Positions 12,201 to 23,312 are shown, counted from the first letter of the stretch. The stretch is DNA of 64,000 nt from Agrypnia vestita (GCA_016648135.1 JADDOH010014819.1:25292-89291), one strand, 5' to 3'. Made by a program: numbers and translations. The notes: generated by a model not told the origin, from the sequence alone.

Positions 12201-13300
12201 AATTAATTTAATCAAAAATTAATGGTGCCACAGAAGGTGACAATTTTCCATAAAATATTTTTGTGAATTTTGCACATCGAAATCTTTTTTGTACAATAAA
12301 TAGAGTTGAATAATTTAATTTACCGCGCCTCGACATCAGCGCTAGCGGCCGCATTAAACAAGGATGGAAAAGACAATCGAAACTAAATACTTTTATACTA
12401 CTAGCAGTGCCGCAGCGCTGGTGTTGGAAACGCCGGCAATCACATTCTGTAGATTCAATTAACATCAGGTCAAAATTTCTAAATCAGATTCAAAAAACAA
12501 TGAAGCTACAATAGGCTGTGCGAATACATTCGCTTGGTGACATTGATTTCAGATAACATGTCACAATTTCTGGCATAAACACCGCTTCCGCATGTAGTTA
12601 GCAATGTTCTTCTAAAAACGGCACGACCTGATGCACTCGTTCTATTCAATTTTCGGAGCCAGATAAACTCCCAGCTCGCTCCAGGCGTGACGTGATGTTA
12701 ATGATTAAAAAATTTGGAATACCAGGCATGTCATGGTCTTCATTTTACTGGCCTTGCATCTGAAGCAGGATTGCTGCCTTATGGGTCCAGAGAACAACCC
12801 CGCCCCGAGGCTTTGGGCTGCCGATGCAGATGACTTCCGGAACATCATCTCTGCATCTGCCCCCCAGGCGTTGCAAGGGATGCACCTTTCACTCCACGAC
12901 CCGTCTTCTGGCCATGGCGCGAAACGCTGGCGTGGAAGGACCCTCTGTACGAAAGACATTATTAAACAAACAATCATGTAATTTCACAAGTTATCTTTAT
13001 GCCACTTCAAATTGCGTCTCTCGGAATGAGCTTACCTCTTAACACGAGGGTTCACAGAAAGGCTCACATCTTGCGTGCGGAAGTGTCAGATTTCGAATGC
13101 GCCATTTTGAAACACCGTCCCCACGTTCGCGACCGCCATGAAACTATCTGCAGTAGACCAAAGACATTTATTTTTTCCCATAGAGCATTCGCGGTACCTA
13201 CGCGGATTAAAATCAATTTTGGTGCAGATATTTGGTGCGGGGATCGATAAATTCATTACTTTTAGATGTTTCGCGAAGAGGTGTGATGAACAGAAGTTGC
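12201..13300. other. GC-richer block with overlapping open frames, origin unknown
   Basis: Positions 12320-12450 and 12740-13240 are clearly GC-richer than the surroundings. Frames of 70-90 codons are open on both strands over the same bases (for example 12733-12981 plus and 12705-12977 minus), as expected from GC content rather than selection. None resembles a family I know. It could be a decayed coding element, an unlisted transposon or a unique island. Confidence 0.25.
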
Positions 13301-13308
13301 TACGTCAC

Positions 13309-13350
13309 AATATATATATATATATAGATATATATATATATATATATATT
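13309..13350. repeat. (TA)n microsatellite
   Basis: Uninterrupted alternating T and A with one G. Confidence 0.9.
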
Positions 13351-13403
13351 GTATAATATTTAAGGTTTTCGCGGGTAAAAGATGACGAACTACTTTCTGA
13401 GGG

Positions 13404-13502
13404 AACCCGCGTCAAAATAAGAGGCCCTTGAGAATGAGCAGTGTTAACTGTTCGAAACGTCGGGAGTTTAAAAGTCCTTTTCAGGACTGTTTGACGCGGG
13501 TT
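13404..13502 (+). ncRNA. Hammerhead-like structured motif with clamp stem (HHR-c)
   Basis: The outer clamp is an exact 13 bp inverted repeat (aacccgcgtcaaa at 13404-13416, complement at 13490-13502). Inside lie a CCC/GGG stem I, a degenerate CUGANGA box (TTGAGAA), a 7 bp stem II (GAGCAGT / ACTGTTC, one G-U pair) with loop GTTA, then GAAACGTC at 13454-13461, and an extra hairpin agtccttttcaggact. Helix III is again the palindrome ACGU. The G8 position is altered, so activity is doubtful, but the architecture is that of a hammerhead domain. Confidence 0.55.
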
Positions 13503-13524
13503 ATATATATGTTTTTTTTTTTTA

Positions 13525-13580
13525 TATTCGAAATATGTTGAATTTATTTCAATAAAAAAGTGGTGTTTACAAAGTTATTT
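13525..13580 (+). mobile_element. PLE-3 3' end fragment
   Basis: gaaatatgttgaat followed by the family tail aaaaaagtggtg, shared with 7303-7420, 23240-23312, 43895-44046 and 48553-48605. Confidence 0.5.
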
Positions 13581-15036
13581 TATATAAATTATAAAGTACA
13601 ATATTTAGTTAAGAGGGCTTATTAACTCATTTTTGACAAAAATGTTAGTTAACAACTTGCCTTGGGGTCTTCAATTGTCAAAATCTTATAATTAAATAGC
13701 AACGTGTAAGTTAAAAGACGTATGTGTGTACTTCCTACATTTCTTCTCTACTCGATATTGTATATTTTAAACGTTTTGCCTCCCCTGTACGTGAACTCAT
13801 TTCGAGGAATCTGCGAACTTATCATCTTGATCCTTTTGTACAAACGCCTGAGAATCCACCCCAACTTGCGGAAATTTTCCATCGGCTTTAAAAATTCTAG
13901 CGGAATAACACTATTTCATATTATAAAAGTTTGCATTGTTGCTTATTTTAATAAAAATATCTCCCGACCTCCTTCCTCCGAGGCAGGGCCGCGTGGCGAT
14001 ATTAAAGAATAAATTTCGAGTCTACTGCGAGCGAGTGATTGACACACGTGCCGAGGAGCGTGCGGGATGAACTTTAATAGTTAATATTAAATGTGGAAGC
14101 TCCTCGCAAATCAGAAAGCTTTTCCGAGAATGAAAGCCTTCTCGAGATGATTTAATATTAGCTTAAACATAAGTTTTCTCATCGAATAATGCAATAATAT
14201 TTCAATTATAAATAAAAAATACATTTGCAGAAACTGATAATAGTGGTATTATCAAAAGTTTATTTACCATTAAAACATGTCAATCTTCAATAGATACAAA
14301 AAATAAATTTTTATGTTTGTTTTTTTTTCATATTATGCGAATCTCTAAATCCATCTCTTTTAAAAAAAATATATTTTTGAAAAATAACAATCGATAATAA
14401 ATTTGCCAAAGTCTACTGCTATAAGTGTACGTGCTGACAAATACTAGAGGAAAAAAGGTATATTTTGGAAGAAATAGAGGATAATATATTTATTTCGTGG
14501 ATCATAAGTAACAATAACATGTTCAAAATCACAGTGATAAATGGGAGAAGTCGATGACCGAAGATAATATTAATTAAATTGGAAGCAAGCTGATGCAAAA
14601 ACTATCGAGAAGTTAAATACCTGTCGCAAAAAAGAATCGATTTAGAGAGCTATACCGAAAAGGGAATGTCTCTTACAAAGACAAATAACGAGTATGACTT
14701 GAAAAGTTAAGGAGTTTTAAAGAATTTCATTTGAATCCGACGCAAATTACCGGACTCAAGAGAAATTGGGTAAATTTGATAGAAATAACGATTGGAGGTA
14801 CAAAGGTGGTGATTTTAAATGGACTGTAAATGACATAATTGGAAAGGAGAAATGGAAGCTCGACTCGCCTTCCGCAACATTTTCTTCCTTCCAGTAAACC
14901 AGAAAAAACGATTGCACTCCATGTTGACGAAACGGTGACACACTTTTTAAAAAACTCTCACAATCAATGGTGCCCGGAAATATAATAAATTAGCAACGTT
15001 AAACATATGAGATTTAAATAACACAGGCAGAAGTAT
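13581..15036. other. No recognisable gene
   Basis: Positions 13770-14160 have balanced composition and no repeat partner, with a chance-like 96-codon frame. A segment at 14791-14850 (attggaggtacaaagg onward) is repeated directly at 15708-15768, about 60 bp with few differences; its nature is unknown. Confidence 0.35.
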
Positions 15037-15290
15037 TACTTATTAATTTTAATTAAACGACTTTGTATTAACCACTTAACTAGTAACTCTATGTCTATCG
15101 GTTACGATACCACTGTATCTTCACCAAGATGGACGCAAACTAACTATCCATTACTTATTCTAGCAAACAAATCAAATTTTGAACGGGGGCGTGGCTACAG
15201 CTATGTTGGGGGTAATTGAGAAGTGGACGCCGAAATGGGGAATATATCAAGTAACGGGCTATTCATAAAACTTTTCTTGTTATTAATTAT
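15037..15290 (-). repeat. Interspersed repeat R2, copy 2
   Basis: Reverse-complement partner of 9585-9830; shares gtggacgccgaaat and gggctattcat. The copies differ at scattered sites, so the insertion is not recent. Confidence 0.6.
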
Positions 15291-16274
15291 TAGTAATTAT
15301 AACAATTTGTAAGTATAAGCACGGGTATAAAAATTGAAAACTGTTAAACCATATATGATATAATAAATTATTTACAGTTATACATCCTTCGTCTTCATTA
15401 ATGGATTGATGTCTTTAAATAATACTCAGTGTAGAGATATAGCATTTATTGATAGACTAATAGAATGTAAGTAATATATATTATATGGCGCGCGAGCCAT
15501 CTGTCACGATGTCTACTTCTGAATGCAATCCCGACCAACAATGCATGCTCTTTCTCGCGTCCACACTCGTTCGCTCTCTTTTTCTCTATTCTACAGTTAT
15601 CACAATAAGTATAACAAAAAAGAAATTTGCCCTGTTGAACCATACATTACACTGATAGACTGAATAATTATACAAAATAATAGTAACATTAGCATAACAC
15701 ATAAAGATTGGAGGTACAAAGGTAAACGGCGCTGATTTTAAATGAACTGCAAATGACATAATTGGAAAGGATTTTTTTTACTGTAAAATGTAACTGTACT
15801 AATCACCTTGTCCTCAATGATTATCCATTAGGGTCATTCTGACCTGTCTACAGTCTTTAAATTAAAAATAAAAATAAAAATAAATAATACAAATAATAAT
15901 AAAACTATACATTAGTGCCTACTGTCGCCTTAGTATTACCTGTATGCATATACACGCTACGGTAGACGGAATTAATTCTCTGAAATACTGTCGAGTACCT
16001 CATATTCTGTCGGAGAGCTTTTAGTTATATTAGAAAATCTTCTCTTCAGCGCTGCAATTAATTTTAGAAATGGTCAGAAACCACAGGGAGTGAATTCAGG
16101 TGAACAAGCATGAGTATCTAATTGGGTTAGTGAGCACGATGTGACCGCTTTAAATTTCGATCGCCTATATTTACACTAATGTGCACATGCACGTACGATA
16201 CGTATATGTTAATTTTCTAACAGATTACTAGCAACAGGCTCGATTAGCTTAAATTTATGCACATTTAGGTTCAA
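15291..16274. other. No recognisable gene
   Basis: A short GC patch at 15485-15580 (ggcgcgcgagcc) has no partner in the window. A 65-codon minus frame there is unrecognised. A short (AAATA)n run is at about 15863-15885. Confidence 0.35.
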
Positions 16275-16515
16275 ATATGAATATTCTCATCAATGCGATA
16301 CAAATATGAAAAATTCATACATCGGACAGACTGGAATATGAATAATTTTCATCAATGCAAATACGAATATTCTCATCAATGCGATACAAATATGAAAAAT
16401 TCTTACATTGGACAGAGACAAGAATCGAAGAACACTTGAGGGAAGTAAAAAAAAATTACAATCAATTTAGAATTGGCAGATCACGCGAAAAATGGAGGTC
16501 ATCGTTTCTTCAGTA
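16275..16515 (+). pseudogene. Penelope-like GIY-YIG fragment with internal duplication
   Basis: The YIGQ motif of a GIY-YIG nuclease occurs twice: aaattcatacatcggaca near 16308 and aaattcttacattggaca near 16398, each preceded by the same block (attctcatcaatgcgatac), so about 88 bp is duplicated in tandem. After the second copy, frames encode RIEEHLREVKK and ADHAKNGGHRF, the R..EH and ADH..GH signatures of PLE nucleases. Frameshifts separate these parts. No reverse transcriptase remains. Confidence 0.5.
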
Positions 16516-16912
16516 TTATACAATACATATTGCGAGAATCAAAAGTGTGCAGAAAAAGTTTCTACGTATTTTGTCATACAATAACCTTCATAGCAACGAA
16601 GATTGACTTGCCTTTTTCAAGATGCACAAACTTGAGTCCTGACGGAAAATATCCGATCTCGTTGTGCTACACAAGATTGTCAGTGGATCTACTGATTTTT
16701 TCTCTTTCTGAAATAAATTTGCATGTTAAACCCTGTACAAAAAACCCGGAATTCTTTAGAATAAGCCAGTACGCTAAAAACATTGGTTACTTTTCTTCCA
16801 TCACAAGGTTGTGTCGCATACATAACATTGATGCTGATATTCTTGCAGATATCTATCTTATAATAAATCAAAAATTCACTCATACACAACATCCATTTTC
16901 TAAACGATGACC
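16516..16912 (+). pseudogene. Non-LTR retrotransposon C-terminal fragment
   Basis: Frames encode ARIKSVQKKFLRILSY, then (after frame changes) KMHKLES.RKISDLVVLHK and FFSLSEINLHVKP. This resembles the region after the reverse transcriptase domain of many insect LINEs (ESVQKKFLR..., LESRRK..D). At least two frame breaks and a stop mark it as dead. It abuts the PLE fragment on the same strand. Confidence 0.5.
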
Positions 16913-17054
16913 TGAACCTATAGATCCATTAAATCAATTATTTATTTATATATTCTTATATGATCGCACTACATTCAAACATTAAATATATAATACACAC
17001 AAATATACATGTAAAATATGCATTTATATTAAAATACATGTTACTAGAGCGTGC

Positions 17055-17150
17055 CGAAGACACTTATAATTGGGATAATGGGCATTGTCTTCATTTATAA
17101 TGTATTATTATTAGAGTATCATGTACCCATTATCCTCTTAGTGTTTCTAT
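17055..17150. repeat. Short hairpin repeat H, copy 1
   Basis: Paired ends gggataatgggcat and (inverted) gtacccattatcc around a 50 bp centre. A close copy is at 59918-60002. Possibly a tiny foldback element; no coding sequence. Confidence 0.5.
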
Positions 17151-18259
17151 TAAATATAAAAAGAAGAAAATAGATACTACCTAATAGCGTACATAAAATA
17201 AATAAAATAAATTTTCAAACTACAGAGAGCGGTAATAAAAATACGACTCACATATGGAACAATGTGTGCAGAGTTAATATGTATACAACTTCTAAAATTT
17301 GATAGATGCGGTAGTCTATCATGGGTGGCATTTGTGAACGTTATATTTTGCAAAGTAAACAATTAAGCAAGCCGTGTGATATGTCGTAAGCCCAATGTAA
17401 ACCCAAAAATAAAGAATTTTATACCTACTTTCGCATATAAAAAAAATAATTAAAATGGCTTCGTTTCTATGAGACATCTAAAATATATATCTTGATAAAA
17501 AAAATGGCATGACACGATTTTCTTTCATATTTTTATTTACGTTGCGAATGCTTCATTAATTATGGCTATTTAAAAAAAAAAAATTAACTTAACTTATTAA
17601 AATTGTGTATACTTGTATGTATTTAATTTAAGTTTAATATATTATCATCATTTTCTATCCTAAAAGTATACCACACGACTCATTCATCACTTTTATAAAG
17701 AATTATTAGTGTTCTAGAACTAACCTCACGAATCTTCCCCATCAGTCATAATATGTGGTCAGTGGGGTGAGGTTGTCGGGAGAGGGAAAACGACATCTGT
17801 TGATGACATCACGAACAATCTCTTGAAGGGTTGTTACCGCCGTTATTAACGGGTACACTGTGTGCTTTTTTTTCGACCACGACGGGTTACCGTAAAATTA
17901 TTTTTAACCCTAGAATATTAATGCGGGTTGGGGAAGGATGATACAAAAAGTCAAGGGTAACCACAAAAAACCTGGCAAACTATATCTTGAGTAAGAAAGA
18001 CACCATAACCTAGAGAATAACCAAAAATTTTAATGCGAAATGCGAAAAAACTATAAAATTTAACGACATGAAACTATGAGAATAATGTTTTTGGATGTCT
18101 TAGTTAGTATCTATTTTGTTTTATTGACAATTATTGAAAAATATTTCCTGTTGCTTCTTCTTTTCTATGTCATACAACGGCAGTACTATGGGATACTGTG
18201 AATCTATACCCTTCCAAATCACAATTAAAGTTCTTCAGAGATAGCTTATTGTAGTTATA
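17151..18259. other. No recognisable gene
   Basis: AT-rich, with a balanced patch at 17710-17940 that has no partner in the window. The TA that flanks the mariner begins at 18258. Confidence 0.4.
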
Positions 18260-19523
18260 TTAGGTCCTTACATATGAAATTGGCGTTTTGCCGTACTGGC
18301 ATATTTTTCTCTTTGGTTAGGAATTCCAAATCCAAATTTATACAGCTATTTACTTGTGTTTTGAAAATTATAATTCATTTGTTTTTTCCTCAATTGTTTT
18401 TTTCTTTGCGTCACTCAGTTTACAAAATGAAAAACTTGAAATATCGCGTTATTTACGAGTACGAGTTCCACCGTGGCACCAGTGCTGCAGAAACGGCTCG
18501 AAGGATTAATGATGTGTATGGCGACGGTGCCGCAAAAGAAAACACAGTGCGTTTTTGGTTCCAACGTTTTCGTTCTGGAAATTTCGACCTGCAGAACAAA
18601 CCCCGTGGACGGCCGGAGACCAAAGTTGATAATGAAGAATTGAAGGCTATTGTGGAAGCGGATCCATCGCAAACCACATCCGAGTTAGCTGCAGGCTGCG
18701 GTGTTAGTGATAAAACTGTTTAATCCACTTGAAGCAAATTGGTAAGGTGAAAAAGCTTGAAAGGTGGGTACCTCACGAATTGAGTGAAGCAAATCAACAA
18801 ACGCGCGTTGACTGCTGCGTTGCATTACTCAACCGGCACAATAATGAAGGGATTTTAAATCGAATCATTACCTGTGATGAAAAGTGGATCCTGTACGATA
18901 ATCGGAAGCGCTCATCGCAATGGCTGACCCCTGCCGAACCAGCCAAACCATGCCCCAAGCAAAAATTGACTCCAAAAAAGTTACTTGTGAGCGTTTGGTG
19001 GACTAGTGCTGGTGTCGTTCACTATAGCTTTCTTAAATCTGGCCAGACGATTACGGCAGATGTCTATTGTCAGCAACTGCAAACCATGATGGAAAAGCTA
19101 GCTGCTAAACAACCGAGGCTGGTTAATCGCTCTAGGCCACTGCTGCTTCATGATAACGCTAGACCACACACTGCACAACAGACGGCTACCAAATTAGAGG
19201 AGCTTCAATTGGAATGTCTAAGACATCCACCGTACTCTCCGGACCTTGCCCCAACAGATTACCATTTTTTTCGAAATTTGGATAACTTCTTGCAAAGGAA
19301 AAAATTCAACTCCGATGGGGCAGTCCAAACCGCCTTCAAAGATTTTATTGATTCCCGTCCGAATGGTTTTTTTAGTAAAGGGATCGATGAACTACCTATG
19401 AGATGGCAAAAGTGCATAGATAGCAATGGTACATACTTTGATTAAATAAATATATTATAATAAAAAATAATCGGCTTTATGTTCCTCCCATACTAAACGC
19501 CAATTTCATATGTAAGGACCTAA
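18260..19523 (+). mobile_element. Tc1/mariner-superfamily transposon, 1264 bp
   Basis: The terminal inverted repeats are 29 bp and identical: 18260-18288 (starting ttaggtccttacatatgaaa) and 19495-19523. The element is flanked on both sides by TA (18258-18259 and 19524-19525), the expected mariner target duplication. It contains one transposase gene on the plus strand. Size, repeats and a DD34D transposase are all typical of mariner. Identical ends and a single frame lesion suggest a fairly recent insertion. I do not assign a subfamily. Confidence 0.95.
18427..19445 (+). pseudogene. Mariner DD34D transposase, one frameshift
   Basis: Cuts and pastes the element at TA sites. The start at 18427 (MKNLKYRVIY) fits the family's N-terminus; upstream in-frame codons belong to the untranslated leader. 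Order: paired helix-turn-helix region (about residues 1-110) with NTVRFWFQRF and a GRPETK linker, then WVPHEL, then the catalytic triad: D in TCDEKW (about 151), D in HDNARPH (about 243) and D in SPDLAPTDY (about 278), with exactly 34 residues between the last two. About 339 residues, close to the usual ~345. The frame breaks at about 18718-18723, where a T run appears one base short and gives TAA; the second frame then continues to TAA at 19443. All three catalytic residues are intact, so this one lesion is the only obvious defect. Confidence 0.93.
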
Positions 19524-19572
19524 TATTATTTATTGAATTGGCTTTAACTTTGTGGAATGACGTATTTTAATT

Positions 19573-19716
19573 ATATATAAATATAGCACTTGTCTAAGAC
19601 CACTTGTGAGTTTATGACTACACGACTAGTTTCGACAACTACAGTTATTGTCATCAAAGTGTGTCATGTAGTCATGTGTACTCAAGTGGTCTTAGACATG
19701 TGCTATATTTATATAT
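19573..19716. mobile_element. Foldback unit containing HHR-d
   Basis: 34 bp arms (19573-19606 and 19683-19716) pair with one mismatch. The inner part continues as an interrupted stem (gactaca / tgtagtc) leading to the hammerhead core at 19615-19665. Arms plus core form one long RNA hairpin. This looks like two PLE 3' ends joined head to head. Confidence 0.6.
19615..19665 (-). ncRNA. Hammerhead-like motif (HHR-d)
   Basis: On the minus strand: TTGATGA (C3 changed to T), stem II GACAA / TTGTC around a 9-nt loop, then GAAACTAGTC. Helix III is the palindrome ACUAGU and the cleavage triplet is GUC. All core bases except C3 match the hammerhead consensus. Confidence 0.6.
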
Positions 19717-20790
19717 CATTATTATAGTTCTAGCAAATTCTGAAAAAAATTCTATGGATTTTGAGAGACTAAATTTTGTGAAAAATTATATTTGTTCAAA
19801 TTACTATTTAAACATGTGGTTAAGTAACAAATAGTTAAGAAATCTTTTGATTTTACAGAATGAAATTATAAAATATCTTTTTTTACCTGAAACTATGGTT
19901 AATTTTTCCATCATGTAACGTTGTCATCAAATTGTTTTTCTCCAAAAATGTCCTAGCTTTCACCCATCAATCAACTCTCTCCCTTCAAATTAACAACTTT
20001 TTTGCTTTACGAAAAAAACAAAATCGGCCAAGTTTTGTCCAACAATTTTGCTTTGGACCTTTATAATATCTAAATGATTAAAATTGCATATCTACATAAT
20101 TTCCTACTGAATTATTGTATAATTATTGACTACAATGTATTTTAAATAAACATAATTATATTAAGATATTATAGCAAATCACTTCCATTTGAAACGTTAC
20201 TGTTGATTAAGATTTGGTAGTAACATTGATTAAATTTTTTTTTTGTAATTTTACTGTTACTTTTTTCAAAGATAAAATTATTATTTATAAGCAATTTTTT
20301 TAATTATCTCAATTGAATCTGTTTTAAATTTTTGAAATCGTACCGTCTCTTGATAGTTTAATCAATATTGATAATTTGTTAAAAAAATCAATGATTAATT
20401 TCTTCTCCAAATTAATCAAATTAAATTTGGGATTTAATTTCACGGCCTTATTCTTGTCCTTTGATTACTATTTTGATCAATTTATATAATTATTATTTTC
20501 TTTTAAACTTTTCTTAATTACTTAAGCGGAAAAAATATGGTTTTAATTTTTGATAGATACCTATAATGGTAATGATAACATATTACCAAAGATATTATTA
20601 CGAACTAGTAATCTCGCGCGGAATTTAAATAAGATGTTTAATGACTTCTGAAAACAATAAATATAGATACACTACATATTTTGTGTATTAAAGAATGATT
20701 TTAGACCAGATTATTTTACCGCAGATGTGAGGTTAAAAAAGGTCTGCCTCCAAATACAATACTAATGCGACATATTCTACCCTTCAATAT
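19717..20790. other. Very AT-rich, nothing recognised
   Basis: Long stretches of A and T; no coding frame and no repeat partner noticed. Confidence 0.45.
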
Positions 20791-21045
20791 TCACATGTTC
20801 TTGTTTTTGAATAACGTATTCAAGTAACCGTGAAAATCCCCGAAATCACCCTCCCTACATACGCAAGGTTTCCTCACGACTCTTCCGATTCCGTTTGCTT
20901 CCCGGATATCGTATTTGAATATAGAACAACGGGCTTCCGTATTTTGTCGTTTTCTTTTGGATGGCATTATAACATCCCAGCTGCCAGTATATGTAGCAGC
21001 CAAAAAAATAGTAATATTAGATTATTAAAATTTTGTTTCTGAAGA
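20791..21045. other. Balanced island, open on both strands, unrecognised
   Basis: About 200 bp of near 50% GC with a 70-codon frame on each strand (plus: KIPEITLPTYARFPHDS; minus: MPSKRKRQNTEARCSIF). I recognise neither. It may be a coding remnant or conserved noncoding DNA. Confidence 0.2.
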
Positions 21046-21169
21046 AAAGGGCTGATATGTAAATATTTATTTGATTTCTACTGAAAGCACATTAAATAGT
21101 TATACCACGCCCTGACACGGTGTTTATTCTTATTTATGTATACCATACTATTCCTTAAAAATACATCAT

Positions 21170-21530
21170 CATATTGATTTCACAGGTAGTAATGAGACCA
21201 TAATCTTTTTACGTATTTGAAGACGATTAGATCCTGTCGATCTAGGATGCGTTAGGAATACTTTGTTATTTTTGATGGTTTTACTTGAAACTTCTTCTTC
21301 CTTGCATTGTCCAAACTTATTGTTTAGGTAGGCTATTGGGGTCGACTCTTCTCGTTCTCTGGCTGTATCTTCTTTGGTTCTGGGTATCGCTTTCATCCAG
21401 GCCGTTTCTCTGTAGTATTTTGGAGCATTGAGTAATCCAGGTGTTCTTCGGTCTTCCTCTGGATGACTGTCGATGAAGCTCCATAGATATTGCCAACCTC
21501 AATGTTTAGTCTGGTGGTCTCCGTCTTATA
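21170..21530 (-). pseudogene. Non-LTR retrotransposon C-terminal fragment
   Basis: Minus-strand frames give SRGRPKNTWITQCSKILQRN and then RRYSQRTRRVDPN, which resemble the RGRP..TW..D..K segment that ends many insect LINE proteins. Two frames overlap, so at least one frameshift is present. No reverse transcriptase remains. The family differs from the element at 21800-22291. Confidence 0.5.
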
Positions 21531-21554
21531 TGCCGTATGCATCTCCGTCTTAGT

Positions 21555-21799
21555 TTGTGAACATTTGAATATGATTTAATTACACAATACATTTTTTACG
21601 ATAAATTAATAATAAATAACGAAAAAAATATAAATGATATAATAAATTGAGAATAATATTCAGATTAAAGCAAATCACTGTATACAATTTTAGGAATAAG
21701 TTCCAGATTAACAAGTTTTTACACAATACACTTTTAATGATAAATAAAAATAAATAATGTCAATAATATTAAGAAAATAAATATCGCAAATCAATAAAT
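21555..21799. repeat. Diverged AT-rich tandem repeat, about 130-150 bp period
   Basis: acacaatacattttttacga near 21582 and acacaatacacttttaatga near 21722 begin similar blocks, and a third weaker unit (gcgtaataaacatttcac) follows the LINE at 22310-22375. The LINE at 21800-22291 interrupts the array. Confidence 0.4.
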
Positions 21800-22291
21800 A
21801 TTTTTTTTTATATACGATTATTTTGCATTAATATATCATCATCATTATCATTTTTGGCACTACAACCCTTGGTGGGTCTTGGCCTCCTCAATAATTTTAT
21901 TCCACTCATCTCGGTCTAGTGCCAGCTCTCTCCAGTTTCGAAGCTCTAAGGCAGAGATATCTTTGAGGACGTTGTCACTCCATCTTAGTTTTAGCCTTCC
22001 TAAGCTCCTTCGTCCTGTTGGCCTTGAGTTTATCAGGGACTTTGGTGCTTGATGCTCGGACATTCTCTCCACATGACCCAGCCACCGAAGTCTTCCCAGT
22101 TTTATAAATTTTGTGACGTTTGGCTCCTTAAATAGAGTATAGAGCTCATTGTTGTAATGTCTGCGCCAAAGTCCATTGTCTATACGCCTCAAAATTTTCC
22201 TTTCAAAAACGTCCAGTGCTCGCTCATTCCTCTTAGTTAGTACCCACGTCTCAGCTGCGTACGTGAGCACTGGCCTTATAAGCGTTAATAT
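21800..22291 (-). mobile_element. RTE-like LINE 3' end, 492 bp, with 19 bp target duplication
   Basis: Exact 19 bp copies of atatcgcaaatcaataaat flank it at 21781-21799 and 22292-22310. The minus strand encodes, without interruption, LIRPVLTYAAETWVLTKRN, the segment FERKILRRI, LGRLRWLGHVERM, then LKLRWSDNVLKDI and RDEWNKIIEEAKTHQGL before a stop. This is the standard C-terminal tail of RTE/Jockey-type LINE proteins beyond the reverse transcriptase. The tail at the left is a run of T on the plus strand. A 5'-truncated copy with a still-open frame, so a relatively young insertion. Confidence 0.85.
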
Positions 22292-22310
22292 ATATCGCAA
22301 ATCAATAAAT

Positions 22311-23239
22311 GCAAGTTTTTGCGTAATAAACATTTCACTTTTTATAAATAAATAATAAATTAATAATAAAAAGTGAATTATGAAACACTGTTTTAATACT
22401 GGAATTAGGTTTTCTACCAGGGTGATTCCTTTCACTCAAGGTACCGGATTGGATTTAAGTGACTCTATGGTAACGAAAAGAGCCCATTATTTCAGGAACT
22501 ACCCTTCCAAAATATGTGAAATTCAGCAACATGTTTTTTATATTACTAAATTGTACACATTTATATAAATTTATCAAAAGTAATGGTTGATTTTGTTTCG
22601 TGTTATAAAATGTAATTATTTATACAATTAAGTAAAGACACGTGGTTATTACTTTTCAGATATGTAGAGTTTTTTTTAATTGAAAAAGTTTTAGCTCCAG
22701 TGTAATAAAATTAATCGTACTTCAAAACTTTTAGTAGTCTCCTCCCATAAGTTCAAGCTTTGGCTCATATTATTGACAGTATAATGTCTTTAAAATTTTA
22801 TAACGTAAAATTTATTTATTTTAAAATAACATTATTATATATATACTCTATAAATAAATATAAATATTTATATATAAAGCTAAGAAAATTCTCTCTTATA
22901 ATGCATATGTGCCAAATACTAAGATTATTAAAATATTTCACAAGGATTAGAACTAAAGGACGTGTATTTTAAGTTTTTGAAAAATCCTTATAATTTTCAC
23001 CGATTTTTTAAAAACAAAAGCGGATAATTTTTATTTTATGAAACCAAACAATAGCAAAGAAAAATAAATTATTTATTTCCTCAAAGATATTTTATTTATA
23101 AAGACAGCATAAATGATAATATAAAATAAATGCCAACATAGAAACGTTTGCGGGATTATTTTTCTTTTTATATCAATACACTTTCATTCGTGCTTCAAAC
23201 CATCCTGCTTTTTTTTGCATGCATATTTTTTTAATATAA
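22311..23239. other. AT-rich, nothing supported
   Basis: Only short chance frames. 22370-22500 is slightly more balanced. Confidence 0.4.
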
Positions 23240-23312
23240 TTGTATCCTGACGAAGGGGACGTGGACTCTGAAATATTTTGATATTTTTCAGTAAAAAAGG
23301 GGTGAAACAAAG
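23240..23312 (+). ncRNA. Hammerhead-like motif of PLE-3 (HHR-i), conserved core
   Basis: CTGACGA at 23247-23253 (N7 = C, all fixed bases present), stem II AGGG / CTCT, GAAA at 23270-23273, then a 4 bp helix III (AUAU / AUAU, loop UUUG) and AUU as the cleavage triplet. Unlike most copies here helix III closes within one molecule. The PLE-3 tail (aaaaaaggggtgaaac) follows. Stem I pairing is poor, which weakens the call. Confidence 0.5.

Noticed and set aside
12705..12981. Overlapping sense and antisense frames of about 80-90 codons
   Set aside because: Open on both strands in a GC-rich patch and without any family similarity I can name.
16689..16892. Minus-strand 67-codon frame
   Set aside because: Antisense shadow of the LINE remnant at 16516-16912.
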